Below are positions 34,711 to 43,589 of a stretch of DNA of 64,000 bases, in pieces. The stretch is from Leucobacter muris. GTDB lineage: Bacteria > Actinomycetota > Actinomycetes > Actinomycetales > Microbacteriaceae. Within the stretch, counting starts at the first letter, position 1. Each line of letters starts with the position of its first letter. Below the pieces are notes generated by a model that saw only the letters and a program-made list of their open reading frames with translations, searched no databases and was not told the origin of the DNA. A program made the position numbers and the translations under genes. The stretch spans positions 2,666,001 through 2,730,000 of the forward strand of contig NZ_CP035037.1 in the NCBI RefSeq assembly GCF_004028235.1, in the 5' to 3' direction.

Positions 34711-36095
34711 GGGTCTGTCCGATAAACGGTGTGTGGGATCCGGCGGTTTTCATTCGTGAGTGGTTTTCTCGAACCGTCCGGCGAAGGTGATCGCGAACGC
34801 GTTCAGCGCGGGCTTCCACCTCATCACCCAGCGTGCCCTTCCGCCGCCAGTCGGGTCAAGCGACCGCGTCACGAGGTAGAGACATTTCAGCGCGGCGGCC
34901 TCGTTGGGAAAGTGCCCCCGAGCTCTCACGGCGCGCCGATAGCGAGCGTTGATTGACTCGATCGCGTTGGTCGTGCAGATCACCCGCCGGATCTCGACGT
35001 CATACTCGAGGAACGGCACGAACTCCGCCCAGCTGTTCTTCCAGAGCTGCACGATCGCCGGATACCGTCCGCCCCACTCGGCGGCGAACTCCTCGAACCG
35101 ATCCTTCGCCGCCTGCTCCGACGGGGCCGTGTAGACGGGTTTGAGGGAACGGACGATCGCGTCGCGGTGTTGCCGCCCGGCGTAGCGGAAGCTGTTGCGG
35201 ATCAGATGGACGATGCACTGCTGGACGACCGTTTGCTCCCAAGTGGTGTTGATCGCCTCCGGGAGACCCTTCAGCCCGTCGCAGACCGCGATGAGCACGT
35301 CCTCGACACCCCGGTTCTTCAGCTCGGTGAACACCTGCAGCCAGAACCTCGCACCCTCCTGACCGTCACCGGCCCAGATGCCGAGGATGTCGCGTTCCCC
35401 GTTCACGGTGACGCCCATCACGACATAGAACGGGGTGTTCCTCACCTGCCCGTCACGGACCTTCACCACGATCGCGTCGACGAAGATCACCGGGTAGAGC
35501 GCATCCAACGGCCTGCTCGACCATTCGGCGAGTTCCCCGGCGACCTTCTCGGTGATCCGGCTGATCGTGTCCTTGGAGACCTTCGCCCCATAGACCTCGT
35601 CGAAATGCGCAGCGATCTCACCGGTCGTCAACCCCCGAGCGGAAAGGGACAGAACGATCTGATCGATGCCGTCCAGTCGGCGTTTCCGCTTGGGGACGAT
35701 CACCGGCTCGAACGACCCGTCTCGATCTCGCGGGACTTCGATCTCGACGGGGCCGATCTCTGTCAGCACCGTCTTGACCCGCGTCCCGTTACGCATGTTC
35801 TCGCCGATTGGGGTCCCGCCGTGCTCGTGGCCGAGGTGCTCGGTCAACTCGGCATTCAGCGCGGTCTCGAGGACGTTCTTCGTGAGCTGGCTGAGCAGGC
35901 CGCCCGGCCCCGTCAGGCTCACGCCCTGCTCCTTCGCCTGCGCGAGCAAGCGTTCTGCGAGTTCTTTCTGATCGATGATCTCCCCGGTCACGGGATCAAT
36001 CATCTCGTCGTCAACAACGACAGTGGTCGTGTCAGCCACGGCCATCTCCTTTCGGATCAGGCCGGACCCTCACACACCATTATTCAGACAGTCCC
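34711..36095 (-). mobile_element. IS256-family insertion sequence, copy 1
   Basis: 1385 bp. Imperfect terminal inverted repeats: left end GGGTCTGTCCGATAAACGG with GTGTGTGGGATCCGG following, right end (minus strand) GGGACTGTCTGAATAATGG with TGTGTGAGGGTCCGG following. An 8-bp target duplication CCGACAAC is found at 34703-34710 and 36096-36103. It carries a single transposase gene. The element is intact and looks identical to copy 2 at 59714-61098. Confidence 0.95.
34750..36045 (-). CDS. IS256-family transposase, copy 1
   Basis: 431 residues, full length. DDE residues are Asp190 (VIFVDAIVVKVRDG), Asp256 (LIAVCDGLKGLPEAI) and Glu363 (TTNAIESINARYRR). The helical insertion between the second Asp and Glu and the C-terminal RGHFPNEAAALKCLYL are typical of this Mutator-like family. 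LTEHLGHEHGGTPIGENMRN is the family N-domain. The protein is identical to the copy at 59753-61048, which implies recent transposition. Confidence 0.97.
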   Translation of the reverse strand: MAVADTTTVVVDDEMIDPVTGEIIDQKELAERLLAQAKEQGVSLTGPGGLLSQLTKNVLETALNAELTEHLGHEHGGTPIGENMRNGTRVKTVLTEIGPVEIEVPRDRDGSFEPVIVPKRKRRLDGIDQIVLSLSARGLTTGEIAAHFDEVYGAKVSKDTISRITEKVAGELAEWSSRPLDALYPVIFVDAIVVKVRDGQVRNTPFYVVMGVTVNGERDILGIWAGDGQEGARFWLQVFTELKNRGVEDVLIAVCDGLKGLPEAINTTWEQTVVQQCIVHLIRNSFRYAGRQHRDAIVRSLKPVYTAPSEQAAKDRFEEFAAEWGGRYPAIVQLWKNSWAEFVPFLEYDVEIRRVICTTNAIESINARYRRAVRARGHFPNEAAALKCLYLVTRSLDPTGGGRARWVMRWKPALNAFAITFAGRFEKTTHE

Positions 36096-36140
36096 CCGAC
36101 AACCCGGATCGAGGTGCTTGAACGTCGATCGGTGCGGGTG

Positions 36141-36420
36141 CAGGGGTGGGTGGAGTCGGCAGGAGCGGGCACCTGAGGGCGCCGGGGCGCGGGGCGCGGG
36201 GAGCAGGGACGGCAGGTACCGGTACCGGGGCGATCGCGGGAAGGTGGCAGGCGCCGGGGTAGGGCCGGGGACGCCTGAGGGCGCGGGGCAGGCGCCGGGG
36301 TGGGGCCGGGGGTCGGGGTACCGTGGGCGGGCGCCGAGGCAGGGCGGGCGCCTGGCGGCGGACGCCGGGGAGGGGCGGATCGCGGACGTCCCGAAGGGCG
36401 GCGGATCCCGAGCCGACCTA
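36141..36420. other. G-rich intergenic tract, right arm of island 1
   Basis: About 280 nt of G-biased sequence with GGGGCGCGGGG- and GCGCCGGGG-like repeats between the palindrome and the acyl-CoA carboxylase gene. No gene is seen. The plus strand, which becomes the carboxylase 5' region, is the purine-biased one. With 34396-34674 it forms an outward-facing mirror arrangement. Confidence 0.65.
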
Positions 36421-36487
36421 TGCGCATCGGCAACGAAACGGGAAAAGGTTTGTGCCTTATATCCAAGGCTCGCCCCGGGTCCTGGAA

Positions 36488-36493
36488 TAGGCT
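36488..36493 (+). promoter_or_regulatory. -10 box TAGGCT, probably leaderless start
   Basis: TAGGCT ends 7 nt before ATG 36501 with no ribosome site between, so the mRNA probably begins at or next to the start codon of the carboxylase gene. Confidence 0.5.
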
Positions 36494-36500
36494 GTACCCC

Positions 36501-38267
36501 ATGTCGCGCATTCGTAAAGTGCTCATCGCCAACCGTGGCGAAATCGCCGTTCGCATCATCCGGGCCGCCGCAGACAGCGGCATCGCCTCCGTCGCCGTCT
36601 ACGCCGACCAGGATCGGGACGCGATGCACGCGCAGCTCGCCGACGAGGCGTACGCCCTGAACGGCACCACCAGCGCCGAGACCTACCTCGTGATCGACAA
36701 GATCCTCGGCGTCGCCCGCCGCTCGGGCGCCGACGCCGTGCACCCGGGTTACGGCTTCCTCGCCGAGAACGCCGACTTCGCCCGCGCCGTCGCCGAGGCG
36801 GGACTCACCTGGATCGGACCGAGCCCCGAGGCGCTCGAGCGGCTGGGCGACAAGGTCTCGGCCCGTCACGTCGCCGAGAAGGTGGGCGCCCCGCTCGCGG
36901 CGGGCACGAGCGACCCCGTCGCGAACGCCGACGAGGTGCTCGCGTTCGCCGACGAGGTGGGCCTGCCCATCGCCATCAAGGCCGCGTTCGGCGGTGGCGG
37001 CCGCGGCCTCAAGGTCGCCTACGAGCGCGACGAGGTCGCCGAGCTCTTCGAGTCAGCCACCCGCGAGGCGGTCGCGGCGTTCGGCCGCGGCGAGTGCTTC
37101 GTCGAGAAGTACCTCGAGAAGCCGCGCCACGTCGAGACCCAGTGCCTCGCCGATCAGCACGGCAACGTCGTGGTCGTCTCGACCCGCGACTGCTCGCTGC
37201 AGCGCCGGCACCAGAAGCTCGTGGAGGAGGCGCCCGCGCCGTTCCTCACCGACGCGCAGAACGAGAAGCTCTACTCGGCGTCGAAGGCGATCCTCAAGGA
37301 GGTCGGCTACGTGGGTGCCGGCACCTGCGAGTTCCTGGTGGCGAAAGACGGCACGGTCTCGTTCCTCGAGGTGAACACGCGTCTGCAGGTCGAGCACCCA
37401 GTCTCCGAGGAGGTCACGGGTATCGACCTGGTGCGCGAGCAGTTCCGGATCGCCGAGGGCGGCGTCATCGACTACGACGACCCGGTGACCAGGGGCCACT
37501 CCTTCGAGTTCCGGCTCAACGGCGAGGATCCCGGCAACGGCTTCCTGCCCGCCCCCGGACCGGTCGCGCTGTTCAAGCCCGCCGCGGGCCCGGGCGTGCG
37601 CATCGACACGGGCGTGCAGTCGGGCGACGTGGTCTCGGGCTCCTTCGACTCGATGCTCGGCAAGCTCATCGTCACGGGCTCGACGCGCGAGGAGGCGCTC
37701 GATCGCGCCCGCCGCGCCCTCGACGAGTTCGAGATCCAGGGCCTGCCCACCGTGCTGCCCTTCCATCGCAAGATCGTGCGCGATCCCGCGTTCACCGCCC
37801 CCGACGGCAGGTTCGGCGTGTACACGCTGTGGATCGAGAGCGAGTTCGAGAACGACATCGAGCCCTGGGAGGGCGAGGTGCCGCCGATCGGCCAGGATCC
37901 GAAGCGCCAGACCGTGGTCGTCGAGGTCGCCGGCCGACGCGTCGAGGTGTCGATGCCCGCGACGCTGCTGCCGCTCGTCGACCAGGAGGTCACCCGCGGG
38001 CCGGCGCCGAGGCGCGCGAAGGGCGCCGGCGTCGCGACCGCGACGGGCGACGCGGTCGCCGCGCCGATGCAGGCCACGGTCGTGAAGGTGGCCGTCGAGG
38101 ATGGCCAGCAGGTCGCCGAGGGCGACCTCGTGGCGGTGCTCGAGGCCATGAAGATGGAGCAGTCGCTCTACGCCCACCGCGACGGCGTCGTGGTGAACAT
38201 CGACGCGCCGGTCGGGCAGACCGTGCCGAACGGGCATGTGCTGCTCAGCATCGTCGACTCCGAGTAG
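36501..38267 (+). CDS. accA3: acetyl/propionyl-CoA carboxylase alpha subunit (biotin carboxylase + BCCP)
   Basis: 588 residues from ATG 36501. Biotin carboxylase N-domain ([17 protein letters not shown]), ATP-grasp with [41 protein letters not shown] and the catalytic [22 protein letters not shown]-terminal biotin carrier domain has the biotinylated Lys in LEAMKMEQ. Carboxylates biotin with ATP and bicarbonate for transfer by a separate beta subunit, which is not in this window. It supplies malonyl-CoA for fatty acids. Single gene with a terminator just after it. Confidence 0.93.
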   Translation: MSRIRKVLIANRGEIAVRIIRAAADSGIASVAVYADQDRDAMHAQLADEAYALNGTTSAETYLVIDKILGVARRSGADAVHPGYGFLAENADFARAVAEAGLTWIGPSPEALERLGDKVSARHVAEKVGAPLAAGTSDPVANADEVLAFADEVGLPIAIKAAFGGGGRGLKVAYERDEVAELFESATREAVAAFGRGECFVEKYLEKPRHVETQCLADQHGNVVVVSTRDCSLQRRHQKLVEEAPAPFLTDAQNEKLYSASKAILKEVGYVGAGTCEFLVAKDGTVSFLEVNTRLQVEHPVSEEVTGIDLVREQFRIAEGGVIDYDDPVTRGHSFEFRLNGEDPGNGFLPAPGPVALFKPAAGPGVRIDTGVQSGDVVSGSFDSMLGKLIVTGSTREEALDRARRALDEFEIQGLPTVLPFHRKIVRDPAFTAPDGRFGVYTLWIESEFENDIEPWEGEVPPIGQDPKRQTVVVEVAGRRVEVSMPATLLPLVDQEVTRGPAPRRAKGAGVATATGDAVAAPMQATVVKVAVEDGQQVAEGDLVAVLEAMKMEQSLYAHRDGVVVNIDAPVGQTVPNGHVLLSIVDSE

Positions 38268-38290
38268 CGCTGCGCGTCTTCAGCCGCTTC

Positions 38291-38325
38291 GCGAAGGGCC
38301 GTCCCGTACCGGGGCGGCCCTTCGC
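38291..38325 (+). terminator. terminator after the carboxylase gene
   Basis: GCGAAGGGCCG / CGGCCCTTCGC, an 11-bp perfect stem with a 13-nt loop, starting 23 nt after the stop codon. No clear T run. Confidence 0.7.
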
Positions 38326-38478
38326 GCGTCCGGGGCGCCTCGAGCCGGGATCGCCTCCGACCGGGAGCGCCTCAAACCGGGCCCCGAACCGGGGCGCCCG
38401 GGCCGCGCCTCCGACCGCGGAGGGCCCGTGAGGCGTTGTGCCCCGGAGCGAGATGCGCGACACTCGCCTCGAAGGGCG

Positions 38479-38484
38479 TAGAAT
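38479..38484 (+). promoter_or_regulatory. -10 box TAGAAT for the MFS gene
   Basis: TAGAAT lies about 48 nt before ATG 38532, giving a leader of about 40 nt. Next to the start codon, TATTTG (38509-38514) and CAAATA (38526-38531) can pair around the AAGGA ribosome site. No good -35 box is visible. Confidence 0.4.
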
Positions 38485-38531
38485 GCTCCTCGGCATCATT
38501 TCATCCGATATTTGGACAAGGACGTCAAATA

Positions 38532-39902
38532 ATGACAACAACCGCGTCAGCTCGACCCGCGAGCACCCCGCACGAGCGCCGCAAGGTGGTGGCAGCCTCC
38601 ATCATCGGCACCACCATCGAGTGGTACGACTTCTTCATCTACGCCTTCGCCGCCAACCTCGTGCTCGCGAAGCTCTTCTTCGAGCCCGCCGGCCCCGGCA
38701 TGATGCAGATCCTCTCGCTCGTGACGATCGGCCTCTCGTTCCTCTTCCGCCCGCTCGGCGCGTTCCTCGCCGGCCACTTCGGCGACAAGCTCGGCCGTCA
38801 GCCGATGCTCGTCATCACCCTGCTGCTCATGGGCGTCGCGACCGTGGGCATCGGCCTGCTGCCCACCTACCAGTCGATCGGCATCATGGCGCCGATCATC
38901 CTCATCGTGCTGCGCATCCTGCAGGGCCTCTCGGCCGGCGGCGAGTGGGGCGGCGCGGTGCTCATGTCGGTCGAGCACGCCCCCGAGGGCAAGCGCGGCC
39001 TCTTCGGCGTGTTCCCGCAGCTGGGTGTGCCGTTCGGCATGCTGCTCGCCTCGGCGATGCTGGCGCTCATGCGCGTGATCGCCCCCGGCGAGGCGTTCGA
39101 GGAGTGGGGCTGGCGCGTGCCGTTCCTCTTCTCGGTCGTGCTTATCGTGGTGGGCTTCATCATCCGCCGCACCGTCGACGAGTCGCCCGTGTTCAGTGAG
39201 ATCAAGGAGACCAAGAAGCAGGCCTCCGCGCCCATCGTGCAGGTCTTCAAGGCGCACACGCCGCTCGTGATCCTCGCCGCGCTGCTGTTCGCGGGCAACA
39301 ACGCCGTGGGCTACATGCTCACCGGCGGCTACGTGCAGGGCCTCGCGTCGCGCCCCGAGGCCGACGGCGGCCTCGGCTACGACCCCGTGCAGGTGCAGCT
39401 CGCAGTGCTCGCCTCGGCGGTCGTGTGGGCGATCTTCACCTTCGTATCCGGCCCGCTGAGCGACCGCTTCGGCCGCAAGCCGGTCATGACCGTCGGCTGG
39501 TTCCTGCAGGCCGCCGCCGTCATCCCACTCTTCCAGTTCGTCTTCAACGGCGGCGTGGGCGGCGTGCTCATCGGCACCAGCCTGCTGGCGATCGGCCTCG
39601 GCCTCACCTACGGCCCCACCGCGGTCTGGTACGCCGAGACCTTCCCGGCCTCGATCCGCTACTCGGGCATCTCGATCAGCTACGCGATCGGCGGCGTCAT
39701 CGGCGGCGCGTTCGCGCCCACGATCGCGCAGATCCTGCTGCAGACCTTCGGCTCCACCTGGGCCATCGTGGTGTACCTGCTCATCATGACCGGCCTCGGT
39801 CTGCTGGCGAGCACGCTGCTCAAGGACCGCTCGAACATCCCGCTCGATCCCGAGTTCGAGCACAGCGGCCTCATCCACACCTGGACGCCCGCGAAGCGCT
39901 AG
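38532..39902 (+). CDS. MFS transporter, metabolite:H+ symporter (MHS) type
   Basis: 456 residues from ATG 38532. Twelve predicted helices. The MHS family signature is clear: SIIGTTIEWYDFFIYAFAAN, FRPLGAFLAGHFGDKLGRQP, LQGLSAGGEWGGAVLMSVEH and SGPLSDRFGRKPVMTVGW. Related proteins import shikimate, proline/betaine, citrate or aromatic acids with protons. The gene stands alone between two hairpin terminators, so no pathway context names the substrate. Confidence 0.9.
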   Translation: MTTTASARPASTPHERRKVVAASIIGTTIEWYDFFIYAFAANLVLAKLFFEPAGPGMMQILSLVTIGLSFLFRPLGAFLAGHFGDKLGRQPMLVITLLLMGVATVGIGLLPTYQSIGIMAPIILIVLRILQGLSAGGEWGGAVLMSVEHAPEGKRGLFGVFPQLGVPFGMLLASAMLALMRVIAPGEAFEEWGWRVPFLFSVVLIVVGFIIRRTVDESPVFSEIKETKKQASAPIVQVFKAHTPLVILAALLFAGNNAVGYMLTGGYVQGLASRPEADGGLGYDPVQVQLAVLASAVVWAIFTFVSGPLSDRFGRKPVMTVGWFLQAAAVIPLFQFVFNGGVGGVLIGTSLLAIGLGLTYGPTAVWYAETFPASIRYSGISISYAIGGVIGGAFAPTIAQILLQTFGSTWAIVVYLLIMTGLGLLASTLLKDRSNIPLDPEFEHSGLIHTWTPAKR

Positions 39903-39945
39903 GGCCCCTTCGCGCGAGCCGCGCGAACGCGCGTCTCGCGAGCCA

Positions 39946-39982
39946 CGGCGGGGCGGATCCCGAGAGCGGATCCGCCCCGCCG
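39946..39982 (+). terminator. terminator after the MFS gene
   Basis: CGGCGGGGCGGATCC / GGATCCGCCCCGCCG, a perfect 15-bp stem with a 7-nt loop. No T tract follows. Confidence 0.75.
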
Positions 39983-40028
39983 TTCGCGTCCCCGGAATAG
40001 CAGCGCGCCCCCGGCGGTTGCACCCCTC

Positions 40029-41012
40029 ATGGCACGCACCCCGCTCTCGATCCTCGATCTCGCGACCGTGGAGGCCGACGGCAGCATCGCCGACGCGTTC
40101 CGGCACTCCGTCGAGGTGGCCCGCCTCGCCGAGCGCAGCGGCTACCGCCGCATCTGGTACGCCGAGCACCACAACATGCCGTCGATCGCTTCGAGCGCCA
40201 CGGCCGTGCTCATCGCGCACATCGCGGCGCGCACCGACACGATCGGGCTCGGTGCCGGCGGCGTCATGCTGCCGAACCACTCGCCGCTCGTCATCGCCGA
40301 GCAGTTCGGCACCCTGGCCGAGCTGCACCCCGGCCGCATCGATCTCGGCCTCGGGCGGGCGCCGGGCACCGACGGCGCCACCTTCCGCGCGCTGCGCCGC
40401 ACCCACCAGGCCGCCGAGAGCTTCCCGAGCGATGTGATCGAGCTGCAGCGCTACCTCTCGGACGACCTGCCCCGAAACGCGGTCAACGCATACCCGGGGC
40501 GCGGCACGCGGGTGCCCCTCACGATCCTCGGATCCAGCCTCTTCGGCGCGAGCCTCGCCGCGCAGCTCGGCCTGCCCTACTCCTTCGCCTCCCACTTCGC
40601 CCCGCAGCAGCTCACCTCGGCCGTGCAGCACTACCGCTCGCACTACGTGCCGAGCGAGGCCCACCCCGAGCCCTACGTGAGCGCCGGTGTCAACGTGGTC
40701 GCGGCCGAGACCGACGAACAGGCCGAGGCGCTGTTCGCGCGCGCCGAGGTCGACCGGGTGCGGCGCTTCCTGTCGCGGGGCCGCGAGCGCGAGCTCACCG
40801 CCGACGAGGCGTCGACCCTCGTCGACACCCCCGCGGGGCTCGAGATCCGCGGCATGCTCAAGTACACGGCCATCGGCGGCCCCGACCGGGTGCGCGACGA
40901 GCTCGAGGCGTTCGCGCGCTTCGCCGACGCCGACGAGCTCATCACCGTGCACGCGGCGCCGACGCGCGCCGAGCAGCTGGCGTCGGTGCGGATCGCCGCC
41001 CCCGGCGCCTGA
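40029..41012 (+). CDS. LLM class flavin-dependent oxidoreductase
   Basis: 327 residues from ATG 40029. Bacterial luciferase-like TIM barrel: [95 protein letters not shown]. This subgroup (MsnO8-like) uses FMN and reduced flavin to oxidise varied substrates. Its partner reductase is not nearby. It ends in a strong hairpin shared with mtnD. Confidence 0.9.
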   Translation: MARTPLSILDLATVEADGSIADAFRHSVEVARLAERSGYRRIWYAEHHNMPSIASSATAVLIAHIAARTDTIGLGAGGVMLPNHSPLVIAEQFGTLAELHPGRIDLGLGRAPGTDGATFRALRRTHQAAESFPSDVIELQRYLSDDLPRNAVNAYPGRGTRVPLTILGSSLFGASLAAQLGLPYSFASHFAPQQLTSAVQHYRSHYVPSEAHPEPYVSAGVNVVAAETDEQAEALFARAEVDRVRRFLSRGRERELTADEASTLVDTPAGLEIRGMLKYTAIGGPDRVRDELEAFARFADADELITVHAAPTRAEQLASVRIAAPGA

Positions 41013-41060
41013 GCCGGTCGGCGCCCGCGCCCGATCCGGCACCGTTTCCGGCAGGGAAGC

Positions 41061-41104
41061 GAACGGCCGCGGCTCCCCGTCTCTCGGGGGAGCCGCGGCC
41101 GTTC
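41061..41104. terminator. bidirectional terminator between LLM oxidoreductase and mtnD
   Basis: GAACGGCCGCGGCTCCCC / GGGGAGCCGCGGCCGTTC, a perfect 18-bp stem with an 8-nt loop, placed exactly between convergent genes. Confidence 0.85.
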
Positions 41105-41119
41105 CGCGTGCGCGTCCGC

Positions 41120-41707
41120 TCAGGCGGCGGCCAGCTCCTTGCGGCGCGCGTGCAGCTGGTCGAAGGTCGCGAACTTCTCGGCGATGGGGCTGCCGGTGAA
41201 GTGGCCGACCCAGCCGTCGTGCTCGTGGAAGAAGCGGATCGAGGTGAACTCGGGCTCGGTGCCCATGTCGAACCAGTGGGTCGTGTTGGCGGGCACCGAC
41301 ACGAGGTCGCCCGGCTCGCAGTAGAGCGCGTGCACCCGGCCGTTCACGTGCAGGTAGAACACCCCCGCGCCCTTCGCGAAGAAGCGGTCCTCATCGTCGT
41401 CGTGCCGGTGCTCCGAGAGGAACTTCTCGCGGGCGGGGCCCTTCGCCTCGTCGTAGCCCTGCTGGCCCGGGGTCAGACCCATGATGTCGACGAGGGTGTA
41501 CCCCTCCTGCTGCTTCACGGCCTCGATCTCGTCGGTGTAGAGCGCGAAGATCTCGTCGAGCGTCGCGTCGTCGGCGAAGTCCTTGACCTCCCAGTGCGAG
41601 AAGCGCGCGCCGAGCTTCGTCAGCTCCGCGAGGATCTCGGCGTCGTCGGTGGTCTCGAGCACGGGGGTCTCAGGGTCGTTCTCGTTCCAGACCGTGAGCA
41701 GCGTCAT
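41120..41707 (-). CDS. mtnD: acireductone dioxygenase
   Basis: 195 residues from ATG 41707, with AGGAGA upstream; longer readings add no conserved sequence. Methionine salvage: acireductone plus O2 to 2-keto-4-methylthiobutyrate and formate. Cupin metal motif EHRHDDDEDRFF, with later His in ANTTHWFDMG and the RFFHEHDGWVGHFTG tail. Iron versus nickel form cannot be told from the sequence. The last of the leftward set mtnC-mtnB-mtnD, although a 226-nt gap separates it from mtnB. Confidence 0.93.
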   Translation of the reverse strand: MTLLTVWNENDPETPVLETTDDAEILAELTKLGARFSHWEVKDFADDATLDEIFALYTDEIEAVKQQEGYTLVDIMGLTPGQQGYDEAKGPAREKFLSEHRHDDDEDRFFAKGAGVFYLHVNGRVHALYCEPGDLVSVPANTTHWFDMGTEPEFTSIRFFHEHDGWVGHFTGSPIAEKFATFDQLHARRKELAAA

Positions 41708-41932
41708 GGTGTCTCCTCTGTGTGCGGGCACCCGATGGCCACCAACGAGCGCTGATTCCGGGCCCATCCTCTCACCCGGCGCCCTCGGCCCGCACGGAGG
41801 AGGTAACACAACGACGCCCCGGCGTAACATTCCGAAGGGCTTCGCGCCGCGCGCCGCCCGGTCGCCGCCCGGGCGGCTCGCGTCTCGCGCCCGCCGCGGC
41901 CGCGCGCCCCGGGCCGCGCTTCGCGGACGCGC

Positions 41933-42583
41933 TCAGCCGGTGACGTCCACGAGGTAGCGCAGCAGCCACTCGCCGACCTCGAGGTGGCGTCGCGCCGCCG
42001 AGATGCTGCCGCCCCACGCGTACATGCCGTGGCCGGCGACGATGAGCGCGGGCACCTCGGGCACCTCGTCGGTGGGCGTGCGGTAGACCTCGTCGAAGCG
42101 GGCGGCCTCGACCGCCATGTCCTGGTGGTTCTGGATCACCGGGATCCGCACGACCGCGTCGTGGGCGGGGTGGCCGATGCCCTTCAGCATCTCGAGATCC
42201 CGGATCTCCACGCCGTCGGGCCAGCGATGGCCGGCGATGACGGCGTCGATCGCGTGCACGTGGAACACCGCTTCGGCCCCGGTGCGGGCCGCGATGTGGG
42301 CGTGCAGGCCGGCCTCCGCCGACGGCGGCCGGGGATCGCCGGGATCGGCCGATCCGCCGTCCTCGCCCACGAGCACCACGTCTCGCTCGGTGAGCTCCGA
42401 CTTGTCGAGTCCCGATGCGGTGACGGCGAGCAGCAGCGGGTGCCGTTCCACCACCACCGACAGGTTGCCGCCGGTGCCGCGCATCCAGCCGTAGCCGGCG
42501 AAGCGCGCCGACTCGGCGGCCAGGGCTCGGCCCGCCTCGCGCACGCGCTCGCGCGAGACCAGTTCGGGGGCGATGATGCTCAC
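41933..42583 (-). CDS. mtnB: methylthioribulose-1-phosphate dehydratase
   Basis: 216 residues from GTG 42583, overlapping the mtnC stop as GTGA. Class II aldolase-type fold with GWMRGTGGNLSVVV, VTASGLDKSELTERDVVLVG, the zinc-ligand pair in AVFHVHAIDAV and VAGHGMYAWG. Glu and His in EAGLHAHIAARTGAE match MtnB. Dehydrates the open sugar phosphate in methionine salvage. Confidence 0.92.
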   Translation of the reverse strand: MSIIAPELVSRERVREAGRALAAESARFAGYGWMRGTGGNLSVVVERHPLLLAVTASGLDKSELTERDVVLVGEDGGSADPGDPRPPSAEAGLHAHIAARTGAEAVFHVHAIDAVIAGHRWPDGVEIRDLEMLKGIGHPAHDAVVRIPVIQNHQDMAVEAARFDEVYRTPTDEVPEVPALIVAGHGMYAWGGSISAARRHLEVGEWLLRYLVDVTG

Positions 42584-43299
42584 GACGCCACCTCGATCTC
42601 GTCGAAGCTCGCGACCGCCGGCGCCCCGGCGGCGGCGAAGTCGGATCCCGCCCACGGCTCGCCCTCGCGATCGAGGGCGACGACCTGCCAGCCCGCGGCC
42701 CGCGCGGCGGCGACCTCCTCGGGGTGGTCGGTGAGGAAGAGGGTGCGACCCGGATCCGTGCCGAGCGCCTCTGCGATCCGCTCGTACGAGGCGGGCTCCT
42801 TCTTGGGACCCGCGTTGACGGTGTCGAACCAGGCCTCGACGATGGCCGAGAGGTCGCCCTGCGGGGCGTGGCGGAACCACGGCTTCTGCGAAGCGATCGA
42901 CCCCGACGAGTACACGGCCAGGCGGATGCCGCGCTCGTGCCAGGCGCGCAGCCGCGGGGGCGCGTCGTCGAAGAAGTGCGACGTGATCTCGCCCGCCGCG
43001 AAGCCCTCGGCCCAGATGATGCCCTGCAGCGTCTTCAGCGGCGTCGACTTCACGTCGGACGCCATCAGCGCGCGCAGCGCGTCGGCGACCTCGGCGTCGG
43101 AGGCGTCCTCGGCGATCCCGGTCTCGGCGATCGCCTGCCTCCGCGCCTCGCGCACCGTTCCGTCGTCGCGCCCCAGCACCTCCTCGAGGCGGGGCCGCGC
43201 GTAGTCGTACAGGTCGCCCAGGATGAACCCCGCCGCGCTCGTCGTCCCCTCGAGGTCGACGACCACCGCGTCGGCGGTCACTGGAATCGTCGCGGGCAT
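42580..43299 (-). CDS. mtnC: enolase-phosphatase E1 (acireductone synthase)
   Basis: 239 residues from ATG 43299 with GGAGG upstream. HAD family: VVVDLEGTTSAAGFI (nucleophile Asp, with Glu replacing the second Asp as in MtnC), YSSGSIASQKPWF and the late FLTDHPEEVAAAR. It performs both the enolisation and dephosphorylation giving acireductone, the substrate of MtnD. First gene of the leftward salvage set and divergent from the probable MtnE aminotransferase. Confidence 0.93.
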   Translation of the reverse strand: MPATIPVTADAVVVDLEGTTSAAGFILGDLYDYARPRLEEVLGRDDGTVREARRQAIAETGIAEDASDAEVADALRALMASDVKSTPLKTLQGIIWAEGFAAGEITSHFFDDAPPRLRAWHERGIRLAVYSSGSIASQKPWFRHAPQGDLSAIVEAWFDTVNAGPKKEPASYERIAEALGTDPGRTLFLTDHPEEVAAARAAGWQVVALDREGEPWAGSDFAAAGAPAVASFDEIEVAS

Positions 43300-43497
43300 C
43301 GTACCTCCGTGGAACGTAGCGGATTGCGGATCCGGGCTCGCGGCGGGAGACCCGCCCGCCCGCGAGCGTGCACTCTGATGCGCCAAGCTACCACCGCACC
43401 GCGCGCTCCCGCCCACGCGTTACGCCCCGTTGCAGCGGCCTGAGGCTCACCGCGGCACGGGCCGCCCGAGCCCGCCCGGATCCCGCTCGTGCTCGGC

Positions 43498-43529
43498 CCC
43501 CGGGCGCCCCGGATCCGGGGCGCCCGGGG
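43498..43529. repeat. 32-bp perfect palindrome between mtnC and the aminotransferase
   Basis: Centred on GGATCC; the first half is CCCCGGGCGCCCCGGA with no loop. Flanking GG (43495-43496) and CC (43530-43531) extend the pairing after a one-base bulge. It lies about 60 nt before the aminotransferase start. It may be an operator or a cruciform/terminator for the leftward leader. Confidence 0.6.
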
Positions 43530-43577
43530 CCGTGTCCCGCGACGACACGCGACCAGAGACGACGCCGATCCGCGGCC

Positions 43578-43583
43578 TAGACT
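43578..43583 (+). promoter_or_regulatory. -10 box TAGACT of the aminotransferase
   Basis: TAGACT ends 6 nt before GTG 43590. A GGAGG lies between the two, but spacing to GTG is only 2 nt (5 nt to TTG 43593), so a leaderless start fits better. Confidence 0.5.
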
Positions 43584-43589
43584 GGAGGG

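Larger units (their letters stand above)
34675..36140. repeat. 28-bp perfect palindrome split by an IS256-type element
   Basis: The left arm at 34675-34702 (CACCCGCACCGATCGACG, continuing TTCAAGCACC) is the exact reverse complement of the right arm at 36113-36140. Without the IS and one 8-bp target copy, the loop would be only 17 nt. A related but imperfect palindrome lies at 61110-61170 beside the second IS copy. Confidence 0.85.

Noticed and set aside
43300..43420. SAM riboswitch in the mtnC leader
   Set aside because: No S-box or SAM-IV core pattern could be recognised, only generic GC stems.
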